A stretch of DNA of 45,585 nt, from NCBI GenBank assembly GCA_018650185.1, contig JABIGL010000126.1:1-45585 (forward strand). The letters are read 5' to 3'. The translations under genes were made by a program, and so were the position numbers. How positions within the stretch are numbered: the stretch's first letter is position 1; every line of letters begins with the position of its first letter. Source of the DNA: Chloroflexota bacterium (GTDB lineage Bacteria; Chloroflexota; Dehalococcoidia; Lucifugimonadales; Lucifugimonadaceae). Below the pieces are notes generated by a model. The model was given only the letters and a program-made list of their open reading frames with translations, did no database searches and was not told the origin of the DNA. This document shows, in pieces, positions 32,142-40,781 of the stretch.

Positions 32142-34976
32142 TTACCCCGTGTTCTTCAGTCCAGCGGCGATTCCGTTGATGCTCAGCAACAGCGCCCGCC
32201 GCAACAGCGGGTCGCGTTCCGCAGCCGCTTCACGCCGTCGCCGCGCCAGCAACGACACTTGTAGGTAACTCAGAGGCGCGATGTACGCCTCGCGCACCGC
32301 CAGCGTTCGCTGCAACACCGGGAACGCGTCCAAAAGATTGTCCTGGTGTGTCACCTCCAGAACTCCATCCCGCGCCAGCCCGTGTTCGGTGCGAATATCG
32401 TCATAAATTCCGTGACACTTCGCTGGCACAAGCTCAGACACGTACAGCGATGCGATATCCATATCGGTCTTCGCCAGGGTCATCTCCACGTTGGAGACGA
32501 ACGCCCGGAAGAAGCTCCACTCACGGAACATCTCGTCGATCAGATCCGCCATCCCGCCGGAGCGTGCCTCCGCGAGCGCAGTTCCCACGCCGTACCAGCC
32601 CGGCACGATCTGCCGCGACTGGGTCCATCCGAACACCCACGGTATCGCCCGCAGGTTGCCGATGCCGGTGATCGACCCGCCACGGCGTGCAGGACGTGAC
32701 CCGATGTTCATCTCGGCCAGCTCTTCGACCGGCGTCGCTGCAAGGAAATACTCGACCAAACCGTCGCTCTCGATTAATGACCGGTACTTCTGGAACGCCG
32801 TCTCAGATATCTGGGCCATCGCGTCGAACCAGCGACTCAGGGTCGCGTCATCGTGTCGTGGTTCCGTATGAAGCAGAGACGCCTCGGCGACCGCCGCTGT
32901 CATCATTTCGAGGTGCTGCCGCGCCAGCTCAGGCGTGCCGTAGTTATCAGCGATGACCTCACCCTGTTCAGTCGTTTTGATCCGGCCGTCAACAGTACGC
33001 GCTGGCTGCGACAGAATTGCGTCCCGCGTCGGACCGCCGCCGCGTCCCGTGCTGCCGCCTCTGCCGTGGAACAACCGGACCGCCAGCCCGTGCCGCTCCG
33101 CTACATCCCGCAACGCACGCTGTGCCCGGTAAAGCTCCCACTGCGAGGTGGCGATGCCTCCGTCCTTGTTCGAATCGGAGTACCCGACCATCACCTCGGC
33201 CACCCCTCCGCGCAGCTCAACCAGTCGCCGCACTGATGGGATCGACCAGTAACGGTCCATTACATCCGCGGACGCACGCAGAGCGCCTATCGTCTCGAAC
33301 AGCGGAACGACATCGATTCGTGCCAGGTCAGATCGAAGGTCGATCAAGCCCGCTTCACGCGCCATCACGATGGGCGCAAGCAGGTCATCGACCTCGTTGG
33401 TCATGGATATGATCCACGTGTCCACCGACTCGCCGCCGTACCTGTCCTGCGCACCCCGAATAACGTTCAGCACGTCCAGGACTTCCGCTGTCTCCGGAGA
33501 GTAGTTAGCGGTCGGAGTCTGGAGCGTCCGGCTGCCCTCGATTTCCTCGGTTAGCCGCTTGATCCGATCTTCTCTTGGCAGATTGGAGAAGCCGCCATCG
33601 GCCGCGCCGGTTTCGACAAGATCGATAAGCTCCCCGACGGCTTCGTTCGTCACAGAAGAATCCTGCCGCACATCCAGCGCCGCCAGCGTTAACCCGAACA
33701 CAGTCGCACTGCGGATCAAGCGACCCAACCGTCCCGCGGCGACAACGCCACCCCGGTTAGCGCGCATCGATTCCGACATGAGCATCAGGTCGGCCACCAG
33801 TTCGGGACCGCTCACGTAGACCGGCCCGGGTGGGGGATCGTCGGTGCGCGCCACGGCCAGGGCGTTGATCACGCGCTCGTACATGTAGGCGCACTTCATC
33901 CGATACGGCTCGTCGGCGTTGATGCGCATGAACTGCTCGTATACAGACGGCATCAACTCACGGTCCTTCTCAAGGGAAGCCGTTAGCTCATCCGATACAT
34001 CGATGATGTGGGTCGACTGGCTAAGCTCGGTGGCAAGCCCGCGAATGGCGTCACGCAGCAATCGGAGTGCTCGGACGTTCTGAAGTCGGAGGACCTCGGA
34101 CGTGGTCTCCGCAGTGACGTTCGGGTTGCCGTCCCTGTCGCCACCGACCCACGACCCAAACCGGAGCGGCGTCATATCGTCACCGGTGTTCAGTTGTGCT
34201 CCGGCAGCTGCGAACCCGTCCTCAAGCGACTCCACAACGTCCGGGACGACGTCGTTGAATAGCTCTTCCAGGTAGTAGATGACGTTACGCGCCTCGTCGA
34301 TGGGTTCCGGGCGTTCCTGGTGCAGTTCATCCGTCTGGACGACCGCCTCCACGAGCTCCGTGATGCGACGTTCGATGCGTGCGCGTCGACGGACCGGCGT
34401 TCCGGGGAGCGACCGCTCCACCAGCAACTCGTGGATCGATCTGAGCTTGTCCAGGATGGACCGGCGAGCAGCCTCCGTGGGATGCGCCGTGAACACCGGC
34501 CGGACATCGAGACGTCTGGCGAATGCTTCGATCTCATCAGGCCGCAAACTGCTGGCAGCAATACGGTCAAACGCATCGCCAAGCGGATCGTCGCCGCCCT
34601 GTCCTTCGCTCATCGTGTCCACGCGGTGAAGCTGTTCGGCGGTGTTCGCCAGGTGGAAGTAAATCGTGAACGCCCGGACTAACCGGACCGCCGACCACAG
34701 CGGAACGCCGTCTAGCTCTTTGTAAAGGGCGGCCTGCAGCGCCGAATCAGGGCTTTCCCTGAGGGATCGTGTCTGCGCACGAACGCGCTCCTCAAGTTCG
34801 TAAAGCTCGTCGCCGAACTGTGAACGCAGGACGTGCCCAAGCACATCGCCGAGCAATCGGATATCGGAACGAAGGGCGCGCTCTCCGGCTCCGTTACCGG
34901 ATTCGGAATTGGCGCCGTTGAGGTCGTCGTTAAAAGAAGTCACGGGAGAATGATATCGGTCCGGGCGATGGGGCAC
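32142..34976 (-). CDS. ppc: Phosphoenolpyruvate carboxylase
   Basis: PEP carboxylase adds bicarbonate to PEP to give oxaloacetate, an anaplerotic reaction. The 944-residue product has the full set of signatures: FTAHPTEAARRSI with the catalytic histidine, GGDRDGNPNVT, VMVGYSDSNKDGG, FHGRGGSTGRGGGPT and the C-terminal SINGIAAGLKNTG. The GTG at 34976 is kept, but an in-frame GTG at 34943 is equally plausible and neither has a clear ribosome binding site; a TATCAT box just upstream of the second would fit a leaderless transcript. The divergent 2-hydroxyacid dehydrogenase gene starts 62 bases away. Confidence 0.96.
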   Translation of the reverse strand: MPHRPDRYHSPVTSFNDDLNGANSESGNGAGERALRSDIRLLGDVLGHVLRSQFGDELYELEERVRAQTRSLRESPDSALQAALYKELDGVPLWSAVRLVRAFTIYFHLANTAEQLHRVDTMSEGQGGDDPLGDAFDRIAASSLRPDEIEAFARRLDVRPVFTAHPTEAARRSILDKLRSIHELLVERSLPGTPVRRRARIERRITELVEAVVQTDELHQERPEPIDEARNVIYYLEELFNDVVPDVVESLEDGFAAAGAQLNTGDDMTPLRFGSWVGGDRDGNPNVTAETTSEVLRLQNVRALRLLRDAIRGLATELSQSTHIIDVSDELTASLEKDRELMPSVYEQFMRINADEPYRMKCAYMYERVINALAVARTDDPPPGPVYVSGPELVADLMLMSESMRANRGGVVAAGRLGRLIRSATVFGLTLAALDVRQDSSVTNEAVGELIDLVETGAADGGFSNLPREDRIKRLTEEIEGSRTLQTPTANYSPETAEVLDVLNVIRGAQDRYGGESVDTWIISMTNEVDDLLAPIVMAREAGLIDLRSDLARIDVVPLFETIGALRASADVMDRYWSIPSVRRLVELRGGVAEVMVGYSDSNKDGGIATSQWELYRAQRALRDVAERHGLAVRLFHGRGGSTGRGGGPTRDAILSQPARTVDGRIKTTEQGEVIADNYGTPELARQHLEMMTAAVAEASLLHTEPRHDDATLSRWFDAMAQISETAFQKYRSLIESDGLVEYFLAATPVEELAEMNIGSRPARRGGSITGIGNLRAIPWVFGWTQSRQIVPGWYGVGTALAEARSGGMADLIDEMFREWSFFRAFVSNVEMTLAKTDMDIASLYVSELVPAKCHGIYDDIRTEHGLARDGVLEVTHQDNLLDAFPVLQRTLAVREAYIAPLSYLQVSLLARRRREAAAERDPLLRRALLLSINGIAAGLKNTG

Positions 34977-35038
34977 GCATCAAGATGCCCGGCTATCATG
35001 CCATTCGCCGTCATTATTCCCAGCCACAGGAGTTACCG

Positions 35039-36031
35039 ATGCCCGATCGCCCACAAGTCGTCCTGATCTCTTCGTACGACGATCCGATGGTTGAAGAACG
35101 TGCTGCCCTGGAGGGAATCGACTGCGACATCATATGTGCGCCCGTCTCGTCACAGGGCGAGGTGTTTGAGGCCATCAAAGAGGCCACGGTGGTGCTCAAC
35201 TACCACTCCGACATCCCACGAGAGATGTTTGAGCAGATGGACAACTGCAAGCTCATGGTGCGCTACGGCCACGGCTACGACACCGTCGACCTCTCGGCCG
35301 CCACCGACAACGGCGTCATGGTCACAAACATCGCCGGGGCCACCAGCGAAGAGGTGTCCAACCACGCCCTCGCCCTGATCCTCGCCTGCGCCCGCGACCT
35401 CAAACGAAAAGACCGTGACATGACAGAAGGTCGATGGATAGGTAACGACTCCCGCTCAGTGGCGAGACGCATCTACGGCGAGACGCTGGGCATTATCGGC
35501 ATGGGCAACATCGGACGGGCCACGGCGCGGAAGGGCAGGGCGCTCGGCATGACGGTAATCGTTTACGACCCTTACGTCGGTCCCTGGCTGGCCACCGAGT
35601 ACGACATCGAGTTTGTGGACGACGTGAACACGATTTTCTCCGAGTCCGACTACATATCACTCCACACGCCGCTTAACCCGCAGACCCACCACATCGTTAA
35701 CGCCGACACGCTGGGACTGATGAAATCCGATGCCTATCTCATCAATACCTCGCGCGGTCCGGTTGTGAGCGAAACGGCATTACTTGCCGCGCTGGACGAC
35801 AACCAGCTCGCCGGGGCAGCGCTGGACGTGTTTGAACAGGAGCCGCCAGACCCGGATAACCCGTTGCTCCACAGGGAAGACGTCATCGTCACACCCCACA
35901 TCGCAGGGTCTTCAGAGATAGGTTGGGCCACCATATGCCGCCGTGCCGGAGAGGAAGCCGCCCGAATACTGCAAGGCGAACGACCGAAAGTCGTGGTCAA
36001 CCCGGAAGTCTTCCCGAAGCTGGGTCTTTAA
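35039..36031 (+). CDS. D-isomer-specific 2-hydroxyacid dehydrogenase (CtBP-like)
   Basis: A 330-residue NAD-dependent dehydrogenase that interconverts 2-oxo acids and D-2-hydroxy acids. The nucleotide motif is LGIIGMGNIGRATA; catalytic residues lie in NTSRGPVV (Arg), FEQEPPD (Glu) and PHIAGSSE (His). The CtBP-like group is suggested by SHALALIL-type context (VSNHALALILACARDLKRKD). The ATG at 35039 has CAGGAG nine bases upstream and is preferred to a longer open frame. It faces ppc across a short divergent gap. Substrate not determinable. Confidence 0.88.
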   Translation: MPDRPQVVLISSYDDPMVEERAALEGIDCDIICAPVSSQGEVFEAIKEATVVLNYHSDIPREMFEQMDNCKLMVRYGHGYDTVDLSAATDNGVMVTNIAGATSEEVSNHALALILACARDLKRKDRDMTEGRWIGNDSRSVARRIYGETLGIIGMGNIGRATARKGRALGMTVIVYDPYVGPWLATEYDIEFVDDVNTIFSESDYISLHTPLNPQTHHIVNADTLGLMKSDAYLINTSRGPVVSETALLAALDDNQLAGAALDVFEQEPPDPDNPLLHREDVIVTPHIAGSSEIGWATICRRAGEEAARILQGERPKVVVNPEVFPKLGL

Positions 36032-36108
36032 CGACGCCGGTACGCTGCCGTACCGCTGAACCGAGCATCCATCACACCAACTTCACCGGAAGATGTAGAG
36101 CCTCATAG

Positions 36109-36148
36109 TTTCATTACACACCGGACCAATGCCGGGTGTGTAATGAAA
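36109..36148. other. Fourteen-base inverted repeat
   Basis: TTTCATTACACACC (36109-36122) pairs perfectly with GGTGTGTAATGAAA (36135-36148) around a 12-base spacer. It lies 77 bases after the dehydrogenase stop and 164 bases before the CBS gene. No T-run follows. It may be a terminator of the upstream gene or a binding site for a dimeric regulator of the downstream gene; the rest of the 281-base gap shows no gene. Confidence 0.6.
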
Positions 36149-36312
36149 AGGCGCACGGGTAGGGTCGCGGCCCGCGTAAACGCGGGCGATCAGATCTCCT
36201 ACCACCGGCGACGACGGCGCACGAATCCCGACGGGAGCCTTCGATACGCGACGCCCATCATGGCGAAAGTCGCTATCACCGGTCCCGTCCAAACGATTGA
36301 TGGAGGGACGCC

Positions 36313-36981
36313 GTGCAAGTCAAAGACATCATGGTGATGGGCGTTGCGACGCTTGATCCAGAAGCCGATGTTGCCGATGCCGCCAGGCTCATGAGGGACC
36401 AGGACGTGGGGATGCTCGTCATCGGAAATGAGCAGTCGGTCGACGGCGTGATAACTGACCGTGATCTGCTGGTTGAGTGTGTCGCCGCAGGCCATCCGTC
36501 AGTAGGGTGCAAGGTGCAGGGGCACATGACGACACCAGCGATCACGAGCTCGCCAGAAGCGGACATGCTTGAGACCGCCGCATTGATGCGTGAGATGCGC
36601 ATCAAGAGGTTGCCGATAGTGCAACGTGGAAGCCTGGTCGGGATAGTGTCATTCACCGACATAGCGCAGGCCCTGGATCAGCCAATACACGACATCCTCT
36701 ACGGCAGCGGTGCAGTACATCGGCCAAAGGCGGCGACCCTGGTCGGAAAGGTGACGCACTACTTCACCCACCTGGGTGTTGCCGCGCTGGATCTTGAGGA
36801 ACCGCTTCGCATTGGCGACAGGATCCACATCGTGGGGCGCTCAACGAATCTGGCACAGGAAATCGAGTCGATGGAGATCGACCGCAAGGCAGTCGAAATT
36901 GCATACGCGGGCGATGATGTCGCCATCAAGGTTGTCGGCCGAGCACGGTCGGGTGACGCGATTTATCGCAAGACCGGCTGA
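36313..36981 (+). CDS. Tandem CBS domains fused to an EF-Tu domain 2-like barrel
   Basis: A 222-residue protein. Two CBS domains lie near residues 5-60 (VKDIMVMGVATLDPEADV to GVITDRDLLVE) and 70-125 (HMTTPAITSSPEADMLET to VGIVSFTDIA); CBS pairs bind adenine nucleotides. Residues from about 140 to the end (ATLVGKVTHYFTHLGVAAL, then PLRIGDRIHIVG and MEIDRKAVEIAYAGDDVAIKV) have the beta-barrel pattern of translation factor domain 2, as in small EF-Tu-like proteins. The GTG start at 36313 has GGAGG eight bases upstream. The fusion suggests a nucleotide-sensing regulator, which is inference. Confidence 0.75.
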   Translation: MQVKDIMVMGVATLDPEADVADAARLMRDQDVGMLVIGNEQSVDGVITDRDLLVECVAAGHPSVGCKVQGHMTTPAITSSPEADMLETAALMREMRIKRLPIVQRGSLVGIVSFTDIAQALDQPIHDILYGSGAVHRPKAATLVGKVTHYFTHLGVAALDLEEPLRIGDRIHIVGRSTNLAQEIESMEIDRKAVEIAYAGDDVAIKVVGRARSGDAIYRKTG

Positions 36982-37082
36982 TTCGGTTCCGGATTTGGAA
37001 AAGCAATCTGGGCCGGCGTTGCGATGTTTGGCAATTCACTCGAACATCAGCGACGTCGACGGATTTCGCGCGTCGCGCTGAT

Positions 37083-37113
37083 TTGATCCCTCAAACATGG
37101 TCGGCCCTACACT
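37083..37113 (+). promoter_or_regulatory. Weak promoter for the SQR-like gene
   Basis: TTGATC (37083-37088) and TACACT (37108-37113) are separated by 19 bases. A start site near 37120 would leave almost no leader before the ATG at 37125. Spacing is longer than ideal, so this is a tentative call. Confidence 0.3.
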
Positions 37114-37124
37114 AAAATGGACCG

Positions 37125-38258
37125 ATGACAAAACAAATATTGATCCTCGGCGCCGGGTTTGGTGGTCTTGAACTCTCCCACAGGCTCTCCACAGAGGTCG
37201 CCGATGAAGTTCAGGTCACGCTGATCGACAAAAACGAGGCGTTCCGCTTCGGATTCTCCAAGTTTGACCTCATGTTCGGTCGGGCTTCGATGTCGGACGT
37301 AAACCTGTACTACCGTGACCTGGTCAAGCCCTCGGTCGAGTTCCGACAGGAAACGGTGACCTCTATCGACGCCGCGTCGAAACGGGTCACGACCAATGCC
37401 GGGACCTATAACCCGGACATTCTTGTCGTGGCGTTGGGTGCCGACTACGATTTCGACTCCACGCCGGGATTCTCGGAGGGAGGCCACGAGTTCTACTCGT
37501 TTGATGGCGCAGCAGCCCTCAAAGATGTCCTGGCAGACTTCAGTTCTGGCTCGATCGTCATCGGAATCCTTGGACAGCCATACAAATGTCCGCCCGCTCC
37601 GTGCGAGGCCGCGATGTTGCTGCACGAGTACCTCGGCGAACGCGGGATAAGGTCTGACGTGGACGTCAGCCTTATATCGCAGTGGCCCGTCCCGGTCCCG
37701 CCGTCTCCTGATGGCTCAAAGGCGATCGTTGCACGCTTCGAGGAGCTGGGTATCAACTACGTGACGAACACCGAGATCACGAGTCTGGACCCGGACAGAA
37801 AGGTAGCCCTGACCAGCGACGGCGAAGAGATCCCATACGGTCTGTTCCTTGGAATACCGGTGCACCGAGTCCCGGACGTGGTTGAAGCATCGGGGATGGC
37901 CGAAGGAGGCTGGATTCCGGTCGACGAAAAGAACCTTTCAACCCGATTCCCGGGCGTGTACGCCGTTGGCGATGTGACAAGCGCCCCAGCACCCAAGGCC
38001 GGAGTGTTCGCCGAAAGCGAAGCAAGGGCGGTCGCCGAACACCTTATCGCCGAAATACGGGGCGAAGGGACGCCAGTTCCGTTCCAGGGCGCAGGTATCT
38101 GCTACGTCGAGTTCGGGGATAACCTCGTCGGAAAGGTCAACGCCAACTTCCTACCGGGACAGCCTCCAACTGCGCCCTGGGATGAAGCGTCAGAAGACTA
38201 CGTGGCTGAAAAGGCTCAGTTTGGCGCAGAGCGGAAAGAGCGATGGTTCTCCGCCTAA
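37125..38258 (+). CDS. FAD-dependent oxidoreductase, sulfide:quinone reductase-like
   Basis: A 377-residue flavoprotein of the two-dinucleotide-binding family. It opens KQILILGAGFGGLELSHRL, has LVVALGADYDF and the second FAD site VYAVGDVTSAPAPKAGVFAE. The segment GQPYKCPPAPCEAAMLLHEYL is typical of sulfide:quinone oxidoreductase and flavocytochrome c sulfide dehydrogenase relatives, where the equivalent cysteine takes part in catalysis. Sulfide as substrate is a fair guess; a NADH dehydrogenase-2 role is less likely. No amphipathic C-terminal membrane anchor is obvious. Confidence 0.83.
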   Translation: MTKQILILGAGFGGLELSHRLSTEVADEVQVTLIDKNEAFRFGFSKFDLMFGRASMSDVNLYYRDLVKPSVEFRQETVTSIDAASKRVTTNAGTYNPDILVVALGADYDFDSTPGFSEGGHEFYSFDGAAALKDVLADFSSGSIVIGILGQPYKCPPAPCEAAMLLHEYLGERGIRSDVDVSLISQWPVPVPPSPDGSKAIVARFEELGINYVTNTEITSLDPDRKVALTSDGEEIPYGLFLGIPVHRVPDVVEASGMAEGGWIPVDEKNLSTRFPGVYAVGDVTSAPAPKAGVFAESEARAVAEHLIAEIRGEGTPVPFQGAGICYVEFGDNLVGKVNANFLPGQPPTAPWDEASEDYVAEKAQFGAERKERWFSA

Positions 38259-38326
38259 AGCCATCTCGCGAGAAGTGCGTATTTCCGGTAGGTGAGCGCC
38301 CGAGTAGCGTTCCGCGTCCGCCGCGG

Positions 38327-38332
38327 TATACT
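38327..38332 (+). promoter_or_regulatory. Candidate -10 box for a short transcript
   Basis: TATACT, followed by CAG as at 30640, lies 94 bases before the small ORF at 38421. No -35 consensus is recognisable. Together with the terminator ending at 38540 it would delimit a transcript of about 200 bases. Confidence 0.35.
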
Positions 38333-38420
38333 CAGGCCAGCGGGACACGAGTTCTGCGCAGCGGCTCGCACACACGGGTCTCCTGCATTACTTGAATAAA
38401 AGAAGGAGGTGGTCGATTTA

Positions 38421-38456
38421 ATGTCTGATAGTACCAACGGGGGCGATCTGCTCTAA
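38421..38456 (+). CDS. Eleven-codon ORF with a near-perfect ribosome binding site
   Basis: ATG at 38421 encodes MSDSTNGGDLL and a TAA stop. The ribosome binding site AAGGAGGTGG (38403-38412) is one of the strongest in the window, eight bases from the ATG. A small hairpin (AGGCA, GAT, TGCCT at 38468-38480) and then a strong terminator follow within 85 bases, ahead of the Nudix gene. It may be a leader peptide controlling read-through into that gene, or a true micro-protein. No run of one codon typical of amino acid attenuators is present. No family recognised. Confidence 0.45.
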   Translation: MSDSTNGGDLL

Positions 38457-38485
38457 GGCGCCCAAGTAGGCAGATTGCCTCCATG

Positions 38486-38540
38486 AGTGGGGCCACCCGG
38501 CAGGGATTCATCTCCCAGCCCGGTGGCCCCACTTTTTTTA
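38486..38540 (+). terminator. Strong rho-independent terminator
   Basis: AGTGGGGCCACC (38486-38497) pairs with GGTGGCCCCACT (38522-38533), extended by inner pairing of GGCAGGGA with TCCCAGCC (one mismatch), and followed by seven consecutive T (38533-38539). It lies after the eleven-codon ORF and 34 bases ahead of the Nudix start. Confidence 0.9.
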
Positions 38541-38573
38541 TCTCCCAACACTGTTCCCCACATCAGGTCGTTT

Positions 38574-39071
38574 ATGACCGAGAACCAAGAAACAAGACAT
38601 TTCACGTCGACGACATTCGTCGTCCGTGACGATGCCGTACTACTGCACTGGCATGCCAAGGTTCAGGCGTGGCTTCCGCCCGGGGGACACGTCGAAGCTA
38701 ATGAAGATCCGCTACAGGCAGCAGTTCGTGAGGCACTTGAGGAGACCGGTCTCGACGTAGAACTGGTTCCGACCTACCCGCCGCCGACGGTTGTGTCTCT
38801 ACCTCACGTCCCCGTGCCACACTCGATCATGATCGAGGACATTCAAGATCCGGTGGACGGCCCGCACAAACACATCGACTTCATCTACTTCACCATTCCG
38901 GCAAACGCCGATCAGCGACCGGTGGAAGGGTGGCACTGGTTCACCCGGGCGGACCTCAAGTCAGCCAACAGTCGAATGGCGCCAAACGGCCAGCAAGAAG
39001 AACCCCCGGAAGACGTACTCAACCTGGGTCTCGCAGCGTTAGACGCAGTACGCGACAGGCCGGTCGGCTAG
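38574..39071 (+). CDS. Nudix hydrolase
   Basis: A 165-residue Nudix protein that hydrolyses a nucleoside diphosphate linked to another moiety. The Nudix box GGHVEANEDPLQAAVREALE to ETGL, residues 37-60, fits G-x5-E-x7-REUxEExGU with Glu53, Glu56 and Glu57 as metal ligands. The ATG at 38574 is chosen because the open frame upstream runs through the terminator. The ending WHWFTRADLKSAN is the usual last strand and helix. Substrate unknown. Confidence 0.9.
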   Translation: MTENQETRHFTSTTFVVRDDAVLLHWHAKVQAWLPPGGHVEANEDPLQAAVREALEETGLDVELVPTYPPPTVVSLPHVPVPHSIMIEDIQDPVDGPHKHIDFIYFTIPANADQRPVEGWHWFTRADLKSANSRMAPNGQQEEPPEDVLNLGLAALDAVRDRPVG

Positions 39072-39142
39072 CCAGGGTCACCCTATCCGGGCGAATACGA
39101 ATCCGCCCCTTCAATCGGGCGTGAACAGACTACGTCCACGTG

Positions 39143-39182
39143 CCCCCTCTCCCTTACGCGGGAGAGGGCTGGGGTGAGGGGG
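39143..39182. repeat. Dispersed palindromic repeat copy
   Basis: CCCCCTCTCCC and GGGAGAGGG around TTACGC, with the tail GCTGGGGTGAGGGGG, followed by an accessory hairpin of ATCGTCG and GGCGAT (39183-39199). A short GGGCGAATACGAATCCGCCC repeat lies just upstream at 39089-39119. Confidence 0.8.
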
Positions 39183-39265
39183 AATCGTCGTAAGGCGATC
39201 ACCGTCGCTACACGCCAAAAGAATGCACGTACCAATAGCAACCCACCTCCCATGAAGGAGACGGA

Positions 39266-39463
39266 TCAAGCCCCCGCGGGGTCATCCCCTCCACGGCGGA
39301 ACGGGCTGATGAGCAAGAAAAAGAACCCGAATATGCCGCCGATCACCCCACCGATGAACCCGACCACGAGCCCTATCAACAAACCAATAAGAATGCCGAC
39401 AACCGCTAGCAGAATCAGGCTCACCAGGATTCCCTTGAAGACGCCTCGTTTGATGTGGTCCAT
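39266..39463 (-). CDS. Small glycine-rich membrane protein
   Basis: The preferred ATG at 39463, with AAGGGG upstream, gives 65 residues: a charged start MDHIKRGVFKG, then a long hydrophobic region VSLILLAVVGILIGLLIGLV and GFIGGVIGGIFGFFFLLI with regularly spaced glycines, then a polar tail. The glycine spacing suggests two tightly packed helices, as in glycine-zipper proteins. It lies immediately downstream of the D-threonine aldolase-like gene but reads as an independent short gene. Function unknown. Confidence 0.65.
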   Translation of the reverse strand: MDHIKRGVFKGILVSLILLAVVGILIGLLIGLVVGFIGGVIGGIFGFFFLLISPFRRGGDDPAGA

Positions 39464-39499
39464 GAGTCCCCTTTCGGCCCGTTCGGGCCACAACAATCT

Positions 39500-40606
39500 C
39501 TAGCGGAAACGACCTCGTCCGGCGATCTCGATAACTGAATCAAGCTTGCCACTGCGGACGCCGAAGTAGTGCGAGTGCAGGTTAATCGTCGTGTCGCCGT
39601 GCATCGGCCGGAGACGTATCTTGTCGCCCACCTTCAGCCGCTGTGCATCGCCCTCGACCGACATCACGCCGTGCTCCTCGGAGATGCTGGTGTACTTCGC
39701 ACCCGGTACATCCACAACTATCGGAAGACCGCGGTCCATCGACATCGACTTCATGCCGGTGTCGGTTACTGCTCGGTCGGACGTCGGTCGACTGATCACC
39801 GTCGCCAAAACGGTTAGAGCTGGCTTGAAGTCCTCGAACACCTCGAGGTAATCACCGTCCATAAAAATGTATGAGCCGCACTGGAGGTCCGTGATGCGAT
39901 CCATCTTGCCGGTGATGTTGTAGGTGCCCGTGCCTGAAGCGCTGATCACATTGACCGGCATGCCGGCCGCCTCGATGTTGTCCACCGCTGATAGCAGTGT
40001 GTTCATCGCCAGTTCGGCGTTTGCCGTTCGCTCCGCCTGGTCCCGCACCGCAACCGTGTGACCCTCGTAGCCCATCACGCCGTCGAACCGAAGCCCGGGT
40101 GAATCCGTGATGATGCGCGCCAGCGCAGTCGTGTCCTCACCCGGCTCGGTACCGCAGCGGTTCATACCAACGTTGACCTCGACGATCACGCCAATCTCTT
40201 TGCCCACTCCGCTCGCTGCGGCGGAAAGCTGACCCACATTTCCAGCGTCGTCTGCGGCGACAACAATGTTGGCCTCGGACGCCAGTGCAATAAGGCGCTT
40301 GATCTTGCTTTCACCGATAACCTGGTTCGGGATCAAAATGTTCTTGACGCCGCCTGCGACCATCGCCTCCGCCTCGCCGACCTTGGCGCAGCAGATGCCT
40401 ATCGCCCCGGCCTCAATCTGCTTCCGGGCAAAGACCGGGCTCTTGTGCGTCTTGGAGTGCGGCCGGATCGAGGTGCCATTCGCATCGCCAAACTCCTGAA
40501 GCCGGGCGATGTTTCCCTCCGCCAAGTCTAGATCAACGATGATTGCCGGGGTGTCGATCTCGTCTATAGATGCACCGGGAAGCGGGAAGTATTGAAGGTC
40601 GACCAA
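39500..40606 (-). CDS. D-threonine aldolase / D-serine dehydratase family protein
   Basis: A 368-residue fold-type III PLP enzyme. The alanine-racemase-like N-domain opens DEIDTPAIIVDLDLAEGNI and holds the PLP lysine in RPHSKTHK (probably Lys52). The C-terminal metal site is MHGDTTINLHSHYFGVR, with a His-x-Asp pair as in D-threonine aldolases, where D-serine dehydratases have His-x-Cys. D-threonine aldolase activity, cleaving D-3-hydroxy amino acids to glycine and an aldehyde, is therefore the better guess. Confidence 0.85.
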   Translation of the reverse strand: MVDLQYFPLPGASIDEIDTPAIIVDLDLAEGNIARLQEFGDANGTSIRPHSKTHKSPVFARKQIEAGAIGICCAKVGEAEAMVAGGVKNILIPNQVIGESKIKRLIALASEANIVVAADDAGNVGQLSAAASGVGKEIGVIVEVNVGMNRCGTEPGEDTTALARIITDSPGLRFDGVMGYEGHTVAVRDQAERTANAELAMNTLLSAVDNIEAAGMPVNVISASGTGTYNITGKMDRITDLQCGSYIFMDGDYLEVFEDFKPALTVLATVISRPTSDRAVTDTGMKSMSMDRGLPIVVDVPGAKYTSISEEHGVMSVEGDAQRLKVGDKIRLRPMHGDTTINLHSHYFGVRSGKLDSVIEIAGRGRFR

Positions 40607-40781
40607 GTGAGGCTCCTCAGACGGCTTTGAAATCCGTCTATATTCCTATTTCAGATACGTTATGGGCGGGCCGGAGTCTATCATGGGGGCGACCTGAATA
40701 CGGCTTTTCCGGGGTGACATTCTCGGGTCGGATTTTGGAGTGACCAATTCGTGGTCTAACACGTAGTAACAGGAACAAAAC

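Noticed and set aside
36143-36337. 64-codon arginine-rich frame upstream of the CBS gene
   Set aside because: Low-complexity composition, starts inside an inverted repeat and overlaps the CBS start in another frame.
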